From NCBI GenBank assembly GCA_045541535.1, contig JAZQJG010000069.1, positions 1-47,947 of the forward strand: DNA of 47,947 nucleotides, given 5' to 3'. The notes beneath the pieces were generated by a model. It did no database searches, was not told the origin of the DNA, and was given only the letters and a program-made list of their open reading frames with translations. The translations under genes and the position numbers were made by a program. Positions 32,452-40,109 of this stretch are shown piece after piece. This DNA is from Firm-08 sp045541535 (GTDB lineage Bacteria; Bacillota; Clostridia; Oscillospirales; QAKW01). Position 1 is the stretch's first letter. Each line of letters begins with the position of its first letter.

Positions 32452-34242
32452 ATGTGCGGTATCATCGGATACGTCGGTGAGCGTCAGGCTCCCGACGTGT
32501 TGATCGACGGATTGCAAAAGCTGGAATACAGAGGCTATGACTCTGCCGGCATCGCCGTCTTTCATCATCATAAAATTGAAATCGTAAAAACCGAGGGCAA
32601 GGTGGAACGCCTTGTCCGCAAGCTGTCCCAAACGGGACTGCAGGACGCCCGTTGCGGCATCGGCCACACCCGTTGGGCCACCCACGGGGAGCCCAGCGAT
32701 TGCAACGCCCATCCCCATCGGGTGGGACGGGTGACGCTGGTGCACAACGGCATTATTGAAAATTATCCCGAGCTTTCCGCCCGTTTTCACCCCCACCCCG
32801 TTTCCGGCACCGATTCGGAAATTGCGGCGGCGGTGATCAACGCCTGCTATCAAGACAGTCCCGAGGAGGCGATCTTTGCGGCGGTGGCCCATTTCCGGGG
32901 CGCCTATGCCCTGGGCATCCTCTTTGAGGACCGGCCGGACACCGTTTACGCCATCCGGCACGGCTCACCCCTCATCGTGGCGGTGGGAGAAAAGGAGACC
33001 TTTCTGGCCTCGGACATTCCCGCCGTTCTCGCCCGCACCAAACAGTATTATCTGCCGGAAACGGGAGAACTGGCCGTGCTGGACAAAAACGGTGTACGCT
33101 TTGTAGATCAAGGGTTGCGGCCCATTGAGAAGGAACTGAAAACCGCCGATTGGGACGAGAGCGCCGCCCGCAAAAACGGCTATGCCCATTTTATGCTCAA
33201 GGAGATCTATGAACAGCCCGCCGTCCTGCGGGATACGGTGGCCCGCTATAAAAACGACTTTACCATTTTTGAAGAGGAAGCCTTTGATTTCCGTGTGAAG
33301 GGCAACGTGCACATCGTGGCCTGCGGCAGTGCCTATCACGCAGGACTCTTGGGCAAATACGCCATTGAAAAGCTGGCCCGCATCCCCGTGATGGTCCACG
33401 TGGCCAGCGAATTCCGATACGACAATCCCATTCTGCATAAAGAGGATCTGGTGATCGCCATCTCCCAATCGGGAGAAACGGCGGATACGCTGGCCGCCGT
33501 GCGACTGGCAAGGGAGCACAACGTGCGTACCTTGGCCATTGTCAACGTGCGGGGCTCCTCGCTGGCGCGGCTCAGCGATCACACCCTGTATACGCTGGCC
33601 GGTCCCGAGATCGCCGTCGCCACCACCAAGGCCTATCTGTGTCAGGTCTGCCTGCTGCAGTTGGTGGCGGTACGACTGGCAGACAAGGGGCTGAGTATGC
33701 AGGAATATAAGGATATGATGGTAGCCTTTGAGGCATTGCCGGAGCAGATCGAATCCGCCCTCGCCTTTGCGCCGAAGGCCAAAGCAATGGCCACCCGCTT
33801 TAAAGATTGTGAACAGGTGTTCTTTATGGGACGGGGGCAGGACAGCCATCTTGCCATGGAAGCCTCGCTGAAGCTCAAGGAAATCTCCTATATCCATTCC
33901 GAGGCCTACGCCGCCGGCGAGCTCAAGCACGGCACCATCTCCCTCATCACCCCCGGCACTCCCGTAATCTCGGTGATGACCGATCGCGGCCGTCTGGCCA
34001 AAACCGCCTCCAATCTCAAGGAGGTCAAGGCCAGGGGCGCCTTTGTCACCGTGGTGACCTACGAGGACGTGGATGTTTCCGACTTTGCCGACGCCGTGAT
34101 CCCCCTGCCCCCGATGGCGGAGATCACCGCACCGCTGGCCGCCGCCGTGCGGCTGCAACTACTGGCCTATTACGTGGCGCTGGAAAAGGGCTGTGACATT
34201 GATCAGCCCCGCAATCTGGCCAAAAGCGTTACGGTGGAATAG
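32452..34242 (+). CDS. glmS: Glutamine--fructose-6-phosphate aminotransferase (isomerizing)
   Basis: The 596-residue enzyme makes glucosamine-6-phosphate from fructose-6-phosphate and glutamine, the entry to cell-wall amino sugars. Cys2 in MCGIIGYVG is the glutaminase nucleophile; YRGYDSAG and HTRWATHG complete the N-terminal Ntn domain. Two SIS domains follow (about 275-590) with ACGSAYHA, SQSGETADTLA and the C-terminal NLAKSVTVE that reaches the active site. A very strong GGAGG lies before the ATG. The gap to the previous gene is too short for a glmS ribozyme. It is followed by glmM after 12 bp. Confidence 0.98.
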   Translation: MCGIIGYVGERQAPDVLIDGLQKLEYRGYDSAGIAVFHHHKIEIVKTEGKVERLVRKLSQTGLQDARCGIGHTRWATHGEPSDCNAHPHRVGRVTLVHNGIIENYPELSARFHPHPVSGTDSEIAAAVINACYQDSPEEAIFAAVAHFRGAYALGILFEDRPDTVYAIRHGSPLIVAVGEKETFLASDIPAVLARTKQYYLPETGELAVLDKNGVRFVDQGLRPIEKELKTADWDESAARKNGYAHFMLKEIYEQPAVLRDTVARYKNDFTIFEEEAFDFRVKGNVHIVACGSAYHAGLLGKYAIEKLARIPVMVHVASEFRYDNPILHKEDLVIAISQSGETADTLAAVRLAREHNVRTLAIVNVRGSSLARLSDHTLYTLAGPEIAVATTKAYLCQVCLLQLVAVRLADKGLSMQEYKDMMVAFEALPEQIESALAFAPKAKAMATRFKDCEQVFFMGRGQDSHLAMEASLKLKEISYIHSEAYAAGELKHGTISLITPGTPVISVMTDRGRLAKTASNLKEVKARGAFVTVVTYEDVDVSDFADAVIPLPPMAEITAPLAAAVRLQLLAYYVALEKGCDIDQPRNLAKSVTVE

Positions 34243-34254
34243 GAGGGTGGCGTT

Positions 34255-35601
34255 ATGAGAAAATATTTCGGAACCGACGGCATCCGTGGGGTGGTGGAAA
34301 ACGCACTGACCCACGATCTGGCCTTTCGTTGCGCCGCCTCCTGCGGTCATTTACTGAAAAAAGACAATCCCCGGGCCAAGGTATTGGTGGGCAGTGACAC
34401 CCGCATTTCCCGCGGGATGCTCACCGGTGCTATGATCAGCGGCTTTTGTTACAGTGGCGTGGACGTGATCCACGTGGGGGTATTGCCCACCCCGGCCCTG
34501 GCCTTTCTCATTGATCGGATGGGGGCCGATGCGGGAGTGATGATCTCCGCCTCCCACAACCCGTACGAATACAACGGCCTCAAGATCCTCACCCGCGGCG
34601 GCATCAAACTGCCCGACGAAAAGGAAGAGGAAATTGAGGAGCTGATGGATCATTTTGAGCGGGTACCCTTCTGTCCCCAGGCCGGCAATCTCAGCGAGCA
34701 TCTGCAGGCCAAGGATTTTTACGTGGAGCATATCAAGCAAGCCTGCGAGCAGGATCTGAGCGGATTTACCCTTTTGCTGGACTGCTCCAACGGCGCCGCC
34801 TGTGACACCGCACCCCGCGTGTTCGGCGGGCTGGACGTGCAATATACCTTGTTCGGTCATCATCCCGACGGCAAAAACATCAACGACGGTTGTGGCTCCA
34901 CCCATATGGAATATCTGGCCGCCAAAATGGCGGAAAGCGGCGCCGACATTGGCTTTGGCTTTGACGGAGATGCCGACCGCTGTCTGGCGGTAGATGCCAA
35001 GGGGCGCATCATCGAAGGGGATAAAATCATGGCCGTCATTGCCCTGTATCTCAAAAAGCAGGGACGACTGAAAAGCAACACGCTGGTGGCCACGGTGATG
35101 AGCAATCTGGGCCTGACGGAAAAGATGGCGGCCCACGGAATTCAGGTGCCCCGCACCAAGGTGGGCGACCGCTACGTGCTGGAGGAAATGCTGGATAAGG
35201 ACTATATGCTGGGCGGGGAAAACTCCGGTCACATCATCTTCAGAGAAAAAGCCACCACCGGCGACGGACAGCTCACGGCCGTGATGCTGTTGTGCGCCAT
35301 GGCGGATTTAAAAATGAGTGCCGCCGAGGTATACGACGTTTTTACCCCCTATCCCCAATCCCTCTTCAACGTCACCGCCAACGACCTGCAAAAGCGCAAG
35401 CTGATGCGGGACGAGGTGTTTTTGTCCGACGTACGGCGAGCGGAAGAAATTTTCGGCGGCAAGGGGCGCATTTTGGTCCGTCCCTCGGGTACCGAGCCTT
35501 ATATCCGCATTTTGGTGGAGGGTAAAAACGCCGAAGAGGTGGAGAGCACCGCCCGCAAGCTGAAGGAGTCCACCGAGATCCGTCTGCAACAAATATTTTA
35601 G
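34255..35601 (+). CDS. glmM: Phosphoglucosamine mutase
   Basis: The 448-residue enzyme converts glucosamine-6-phosphate to glucosamine-1-phosphate, linking GlmS to the GlmU-like acetyltransferase in the same operon. The N-terminus MRKYFGTDGIRGV is diagnostic, ISASHNPYEYNG carries the phosphoserine (near residue 101), FDGDADR binds Mg2+ (about 240-246), GGENSGHI is the sugar-binding loop (near 321), and RPSGTEPYIRI is the phosphate-binding loop (near 409). It has a strong AGGAGG site. rsmA follows after 34 bp, likely within the same transcript. Confidence 0.98.
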   Translation: MRKYFGTDGIRGVVENALTHDLAFRCAASCGHLLKKDNPRAKVLVGSDTRISRGMLTGAMISGFCYSGVDVIHVGVLPTPALAFLIDRMGADAGVMISASHNPYEYNGLKILTRGGIKLPDEKEEEIEELMDHFERVPFCPQAGNLSEHLQAKDFYVEHIKQACEQDLSGFTLLLDCSNGAACDTAPRVFGGLDVQYTLFGHHPDGKNINDGCGSTHMEYLAAKMAESGADIGFGFDGDADRCLAVDAKGRIIEGDKIMAVIALYLKKQGRLKSNTLVATVMSNLGLTEKMAAHGIQVPRTKVGDRYVLEEMLDKDYMLGGENSGHIIFREKATTGDGQLTAVMLLCAMADLKMSAAEVYDVFTPYPQSLFNVTANDLQKRKLMRDEVFLSDVRRAEEIFGGKGRILVRPSGTEPYIRILVEGKNAEEVESTARKLKESTEIRLQQIF

Positions 35602-35635
35602 TTCTCTTTTACTTGAGAAAAGGAAGAAAAAAGTT

Positions 35636-36472
35636 ATGGAATACAGCGCCGAATTTATCAAAACTACCCTGTCCGAGGAGGGTAAGATCCTAAAGAAATC
35701 TTTGGGGCAGAATTTTCTTTTTGATAAGAAAATTCTGGATGCCATCGTTGCCGCCGCCGTGGAGAACGGTGACGAAAACGTGGTGGAAATCGGCGCAGGT
35801 GTGGGGCTTTTAACAGATCTTTTGTGCAAAAACGCAAAAAAAGTGGTGACGGTGGAAATTGACAAGACCCTGCCGCCCCTCTTGGAAAAGACCGTGCCCC
35901 ACCCCAATTTTTCCTTGGTTTTGCGTGACGTTCTCAAGACCGATCTTGCCGCCCTGGGGGCGGCAAGCTTTGGGGGAGAAAAGTTTGTGATCGTGGGCAA
36001 TCTTCCCTATTACATCACCGCCGAGATTTTGGACAAACTGATGGCAAATCTGAGTCTGTTTGACCGCGCCGTCATTATGGTCCAAAGAGAGGTGGCCCTG
36101 CGGTTGCAAAGCAAGCCAGGCAGTAAGGAATACCGCGCCCCCGCCGTGGCGGCTCAGGCGCTCTTTGATCTGGAGTACGTATGCACCGTGCCGCCCCATT
36201 GCTTCGTTCCCGCCCCCCACGTGGACAGCGCCGTGATCAAGCTGACCCCCAAAGGGGACAGCGGTATCGAGGACGTGGGTGCCTTTCTCACCTTTTTGCG
36301 TGGAGCCTTTGCCGCCCGCCGCAAACAGCTCAAGGCGGCGGCCGCCGCCCTGCACACCACGGCAGATAAAATCAGTCAAAGTCTTGTGGCCCTTGGGCTG
36401 CCGCCCACGGCCAGAGCCGAAGCTCTCACCCCCGAGCAGTTGATCCGGCTCTTTGATTTGTTGCAACAATAG
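35636..36472 (+). CDS. rsmA: 16S rRNA dimethyladenosine transferase
   Basis: The 278-residue protein (KsgA) dimethylates two adjacent adenines near the 3' end of 16S rRNA late in 30S assembly. SLGQNFLFDKKIL (about 22-34) is the family signature, VVEIGAGVGLLT (about 50-61) is the SAM-binding motif, and VGNLPYYI (about 121-128) is the NLPY catalytic motif. The C-terminal helical domain begins near residue 200. It is the last gene of the run begun at 31406 and is closed by a terminator. No neighbouring veg or ribonuclease M5 gene, the usual clostridial partners, is present. Confidence 0.97.
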   Translation: MEYSAEFIKTTLSEEGKILKKSLGQNFLFDKKILDAIVAAAVENGDENVVEIGAGVGLLTDLLCKNAKKVVTVEIDKTLPPLLEKTVPHPNFSLVLRDVLKTDLAALGAASFGGEKFVIVGNLPYYITAEILDKLMANLSLFDRAVIMVQREVALRLQSKPGSKEYRAPAVAAQALFDLEYVCTVPPHCFVPAPHVDSAVIKLTPKGDSGIEDVGAFLTFLRGAFAARRKQLKAAAAALHTTADKISQSLVALGLPPTARAEALTPEQLIRLFDLLQQ

Positions 36473-36511
36473 AAAAGACGGCGTCTGCGATGCAGACCCC
36501 GTCTTTTATTT
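36473..36511 (+). terminator. Bidirectional terminator between rsmA and DeoR gene
   Basis: AAAAGACGG-C-GTCTGC pairs with GCAGAC-C-CCGTCTTTT with one mismatch and a GAT loop, then T-rich sequence. The genes converge here. Confidence 0.88.
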
Positions 36512-36512
36512 A

Positions 36513-37289
36513 TTATTTCTCTGCCAGCAGGACCCGTACTCCTTGATTCCGCACCAGCTCCAGCACCTCCTGCGGGGCGCCGGTGTCGGTGACCAGGGTG
36601 TGGATCTCGGTGGTGGCGCAGGTGGTCACGTCCGCCGCCTTGCCGATCTTGGAGCTGTCCAATACGGCGATCAGCTCGCCGGTCTTGCCCAAAATGCTCT
36701 TTTTCAGCAGAGCCACTTCCATAGAATATTCCATAAGCCCTCGCCCGGGCAAAAAGCCGTCGGCAGAAAAGACGGCAACGTCCACCTTGGGAAAGAGGCT
36801 CATACTCTCGTTGGCCAGCATCCCAAGGGTCACCAGCATATCCACCTTGACGTGGCCGCCGATGCAATACACCTGCAGATCCTCTTCCATTCCCAATAAG
36901 GAAGCAATGCGAAGGGAGTTGGTGATGACGGTGAGGTTTTTCCGTCCCACCAGACATTTGGCCACCTCGTAGAGGGTGGTACCGCTGTCCAGATAGACGG
37001 TGCAATTGTCGGGAATCAGCTCCACCGCCCGCAGGGCTACCGCTTCCTTTTCGTTTAGTCCCTCCTGACGGCGGCGCTCCCATCGGGGAATCTCCTGCGC
37101 CACATCATCCTGCTGGGCGGGCACGGCACCGCCGTAGACACGGCGGATCACCCCTTCTGCCTCCAGAATATCCAGATCCCGGCGGGCAGTGGCCATAGAA
37201 ATACCAAAACGGCGGCAAAGGTCGGTGTTGGTCAGCCGTCCCTCCCGCAGTATGATCTGTTTGATTTGGGTCAATCGGTCCGATTTCAT
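36513..37289 (-). CDS. DeoR-family transcriptional regulator
   Basis: The 258-residue protein has the DeoR winged HTH at its N-terminus (about 3-55; LTNTDLCRRFGISMATARRD, then DLDILEAEG and VYGGAV) and a sugar-phosphate sensing domain related to ribose-5-phosphate isomerase, with the LDSGTTLYEV phosphate-binding loop near residue 100 and VFSADGF near 182. DeoR-type proteins usually repress sugar or polyol catabolism and release DNA on binding a phosphorylated intermediate. I start at ATG 37289, 7 bp after GGAGG. It is divergent from the opine-dehydrogenase/HAD genes, and their promoters lie about 60 bp apart, so control of that cluster is likely. Confidence 0.93.
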   Translation of the reverse strand: MKSDRLTQIKQIILREGRLTNTDLCRRFGISMATARRDLDILEAEGVIRRVYGGAVPAQQDDVAQEIPRWERRRQEGLNEKEAVALRAVELIPDNCTVYLDSGTTLYEVAKCLVGRKNLTVITNSLRIASLLGMEEDLQVYCIGGHVKVDMLVTLGMLANESMSLFPKVDVAVFSADGFLPGRGLMEYSMEVALLKKSILGKTGELIAVLDSSKIGKAADVTTCATTEIHTLVTDTGAPQEVLELVRNQGVRVLLAEK

Positions 37290-37325
37290 TGAGATTCCTC
37301 CAAAATGATTGATTTGATCGTTTTC

Positions 37326-37354
37326 ATTGTATAGCATCTTTTTTCAAAAGTCAA
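37326..37354 (-). promoter_or_regulatory. Sigma-A promoter for DeoR-type gene
   Basis: On the minus strand TTGACT (37354-37349) and TACAAT (37331-37326) are 17 bp apart. The stretch 37303-37329 has ATGATTGATTTGATC and a flanking AATGA/TCATT dyad that could be an operator. Confidence 0.75.
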
Positions 37355-37387
37355 TCCTTCATTTTTTGCTCGCTTGCGGCGGAAATA

Positions 37388-37416
37388 TTGACAATAAATT
37401 TAGAAGCTTTTATACT
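37388..37416 (+). promoter_or_regulatory. Sigma-A promoter for opine dehydrogenase operon
   Basis: TTGACA at 37388-37393 and TATACT at 37411-37416 have a 17-bp spacer. Confidence 0.85.
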
Positions 37417-37454
37417 GAAATCATCCAAAAAATATTTAAAGGAGTGTTTTCCCT

Positions 37455-38534
37455 ATGAAAAAAGTAGCAATCATCGGCGGCGGCAACGGCGCCATCACCA
37501 TGGCGGCTGATCTGAACAGCCGCGGCTATCAGATCAATATGTACGAACAGACCGAATTTATCGGCAAGCTGGCCAATCTCAAGGAGCACAAGACCATCCG
37601 TGTCACCGGCGTGATCGACGTTACCGCCAAGATCGAAATGCTGACCGACAATCTGGCCGAGGCCATTGACGGGGTAAAATACATCCTCATCGTCACCCCC
37701 TCCTACGCCCACGAATCCATTGCCGAAAAGCTGAAGGGTGTGGTCAAGAAGGATCAGGTGTTGGTACTGTATCCCGGTGCCTTCGGCGCTCTGGTATTCC
37801 GCAATCTGCTGGGTGACGAATGCCCCGTGATTGCCGAAGCCAACAACCTGCCCTACGACACCCGTCTGAAGGGGGAGGCCGTCGCTTTCTGCTCCGGTAT
37901 CAATCCCATCAATATGTCCTTCTTCCCCGCCGATGCCAAGGACGAATACTTTGACGACATCAACGACTTTATTCCCATTCAGTATTGCTACCGCGACGTG
38001 CTGGAATGCGGTCTGTCTCTGGTCAATCCCGCCCTGCACTCCGGCGCCTGCGTCATCAACATCGGTATGATCGAGCAGCCCTGCCGCGGCGGCTATCATA
38101 TGTACGAGCATTTCACCCCCGGCTGCGCCAAGCTGGAGGTTGCTCTGGATCAGGAAAGAAAGGCCATCGGCCGCGCTCTGGGCTATGAACTGCGCCCCAT
38201 TGAGGACTTCGCCGGCAAGCCCGAGGGTCATCAGATCACCTGGAAAGAGCTGTATATGCAGATGCACGGTGACGTTTCCCTCACCGCCATTTCCGGTCCC
38301 AACGATATCTGGAACCGTTATCTCACCGAGGACTGTCCCAACGGTTTGGTACCCTGGGTCGCCATTGCCGAATTGGTAGGCGTAGAGGCCCCCACCATGA
38401 AGGCGATCATCACCATCTACAGCCATATCCATGAGAGAGATTGGTGGGCGCTGGGCCGCAAGCTGGACAGACTGGGTCTGGACGGTATGACCAAGGAGCA
38501 GGTACTGGAATACGTTAAAACGGGTAAAAAATAA
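37455..38534 (+). CDS. Opine dehydrogenase family NAD(P)-dependent oxidoreductase
   Basis: The 359-residue protein has an N-terminal Rossmann fold (KVAIIGGGNGAITMAADL at 3-20) and an octopine-dehydrogenase-type helical C-terminal domain (about 180-350). NPALHSG places the family's catalytic His at residue 195, with Asp and Trp residues following, as in octopine and nopaline dehydrogenases. These enzymes join an amino acid and a 2-oxo acid reductively, or run the reverse. The substrate pair cannot be predicted. GGAG precedes the ATG. Its stop overlaps the HAD start (TAATG), and a DeoR-type regulator diverges upstream, so it belongs to a small catabolic or salvage cluster. Confidence 0.88.
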   Translation: MKKVAIIGGGNGAITMAADLNSRGYQINMYEQTEFIGKLANLKEHKTIRVTGVIDVTAKIEMLTDNLAEAIDGVKYILIVTPSYAHESIAEKLKGVVKKDQVLVLYPGAFGALVFRNLLGDECPVIAEANNLPYDTRLKGEAVAFCSGINPINMSFFPADAKDEYFDDINDFIPIQYCYRDVLECGLSLVNPALHSGACVINIGMIEQPCRGGYHMYEHFTPGCAKLEVALDQERKAIGRALGYELRPIEDFAGKPEGHQITWKELYMQMHGDVSLTAISGPNDIWNRYLTEDCPNGLVPWVAIAELVGVEAPTMKAIITIYSHIHERDWWALGRKLDRLGLDGMTKEQVLEYVKTGKK

Positions 38535-39226
38535 TGATTAAAGCCGTAATTTTTGACTTTGACCACACCCTCTACGACCGTTGGCTGACCTATGAAAAGT
38601 TTTACGACGGATTTGTGGCGGAGTTTGGCGACAGACTGGCCGATCTGCCCCGTGAGGAAATGATCGCCAAGATGCACCTGTCCGACCAGCAGGGTCTGTA
38701 CGTTAACGAATGGCCCGGTATCTACGACAAATACGTGGAAAACGGCGTGTTTACCGCCCCGCCGGGCTTTGAAAACTTTTTCCCCTACGTAAAAAAGCAT
38801 TATCCCGAGGCCATCGTGGTCCATACCGATGCGGTGGAGACTATGGAAGCCCTGCACAAAATGGGTCTCAAGACGGGCATCCTCACCAACTGCGAAAAGG
38901 GTGCGCCGGAATATCAGCACGACAAGATCGACCGCACTCCCCTGCGGGCCCATATGGACGGCATCCTCACCAGCGCCGAGGCCGGCTATGAAAAGCCGGA
39001 TGCCAGGGCCTTTCTCAAGATCTGTGAAAAGCTGGGCGTAAAACCGGAAGAGGCCATCTACGTGGGTGACAATCCCGTCAAGGACGTGTGTGGCGCCCGA
39101 GGCATCTGTATGACCCCCGTCTGGATCCGTTTTTATCCCGTCTGGCCCGAGGCACTGCCCCGCAGCCCCTATGAGATCGACCACCTTATTGAAGTGGTGG
39201 ACATCGTCAAGGAAATCAACCAATAA
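38534..39226 (+). CDS. HAD-superfamily hydrolase, paralogue 1
   Basis: The 230-residue phosphatase-like protein has the four HAD motifs: DFDHTLYD (I, residues 8-15, with both catalytic Asp), TGILTNC (II, near 118), a Lys in GYEKPDA (III, near 155), and IYVGDNPVKDV (IV, near 175-185). A helical cap (about 16-95) sits between motifs I and II. It resembles phosphoglycolate-phosphatase-like HADs of subfamily I. It overlaps the opine dehydrogenase by one base and lacks a good ribosome site, so translation is probably coupled. The first 16 residues are identical to those of the HAD at 39410. The substrate is unknown; a phosphorylated product linked to the opine enzyme is a guess. Confidence 0.88.
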   Translation: MIKAVIFDFDHTLYDRWLTYEKFYDGFVAEFGDRLADLPREEMIAKMHLSDQQGLYVNEWPGIYDKYVENGVFTAPPGFENFFPYVKKHYPEAIVVHTDAVETMEALHKMGLKTGILTNCEKGAPEYQHDKIDRTPLRAHMDGILTSAEAGYEKPDARAFLKICEKLGVKPEEAIYVGDNPVKDVCGARGICMTPVWIRFYPVWPEALPRSPYEIDHLIEVVDIVKEINQ

Positions 39227-39236
39227 GTAAACACCG

Positions 39237-39299
39237 AAGCCCTGTGGAAGTCCACTTCGTACAGAAGTGTCTCCTACAGGGCTTCAGCTTTCTTTCTTG
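39237..39299 (+). terminator. Terminator after HAD paralogue 1
   Basis: GAAGCCCTGT pairs with ACAGGGCTTC as the outer stem, with an inner CACTTC/GAAGTG hairpin, followed by a T-rich tail. It separates the two halves of the cluster. Confidence 0.8.
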
Positions 39300-39325
39300 A
39301 CAATATTTCTGAATTTTTATACAAT
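39297..39325 (+). promoter_or_regulatory. Sigma-A promoter for HAD-FGGY operon
   Basis: TTGACA at 39297-39302 and TACAAT at 39320-39325 have a 17-bp spacer. A second, weaker candidate is TTGACA at 39365-39370 with TTAAAT at 39388-39393. Confidence 0.75.
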
Positions 39326-39409
39326 AAAATATAATATATGTTTTGCTTGTTTTGATGAAATATATTGACATTTGTTGAGATTTTTGGTTAAATAGAAAAG
39401 GAGTTCAAA

Positions 39410-40108
39410 ATGATTAAAGCGGTAATTTTTGACTTTGACCACACCCTGTACGATCGTAAGATCAGTCTGATCAAGACGGTACCCTTTTTGATGAGCGGCC
39501 TGCAAAAATACCTACGCCGAGATCTGACGGCGGAAGAGTTTACTGCCGCCCTGCTGGAAGCGGAAACCTCCGAGGCCGGCTATTATACCAACGGTTATCC
39601 CGGCGTTTGCGCAGAGCTTGACCGATTGGGAGTATTTGCAGAAAAACCTGCTGACGAGGACTATCGGGCCATTTTCTATCCCGCTTTTAACAACGGGATC
39701 ACCCCCTTCCCCGATGCCTACGACACTCTGGCTACCCTGCGGGAAATGGGATATCGGGTGGCCTTGCTGACCAACGGCTTTACCAAAATTCAGCGCGAAA
39801 AGCTGTCCTTTACCAAGGTGCCCGAATACATGGACGAGATCGTAATCAGCGAAGACGTGGGAAAAAGCAAACCCCATCCCCTGCCCTTTCTCACCGTCTG
39901 CCGCAAGCTGGGCATCCGTACCGACGAGGCGATATACGTGGGGGACAATATTTTTTGCGACGTGTGCGGCGCCAGAGGCGCAGGCCTTAAAACCGTGTGG
40001 AAGCCCTTTGCCCGTGTGTGGCCCGACGATATCACACCGCCCGACTTTATCATTGAAAATCTAAGTGAGCTCCCCGCCATTTTACAAAAAATTGCACAGG
40101 AGAACTGA
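39410..40108 (+). CDS. HAD-superfamily hydrolase, paralogue 2
   Basis: This 232-residue protein shows HAD motif I DFDHTLYD (8-15), motif II LLTNGF (near 122), motif III Lys in GKSKPHPLPF (near 151) and motif IV IYVGDNIFCDV (near 177-187). A helical cap lies between motifs I and II. It shares its first 16 residues, and nearly all of the first ~47 bases, with the HAD at 38534, but the rest has diverged strongly. It is followed by the FGGY kinase with a 1-bp gap, so a phosphatase and a kinase are made together. AAAAGGAG precedes the ATG. The substrate is unknown. Confidence 0.88.
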   Translation: MIKAVIFDFDHTLYDRKISLIKTVPFLMSGLQKYLRRDLTAEEFTAALLEAETSEAGYYTNGYPGVCAELDRLGVFAEKPADEDYRAIFYPAFNNGITPFPDAYDTLATLREMGYRVALLTNGFTKIQREKLSFTKVPEYMDEIVISEDVGKSKPHPLPFLTVCRKLGIRTDEAIYVGDNIFCDVCGARGAGLKTVWKPFARVWPDDITPPDFIIENLSELPAILQKIAQEN

Positions 40109-40109
40109 A

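Noticed and set aside
39365..39393. Second promoter immediately before HAD paralogue 2
   Set aside because: TTGACA and TTAAAT are 17 bp apart, but transcription would start within or next to the ribosome site. The promoter at 39297-39325 is better.
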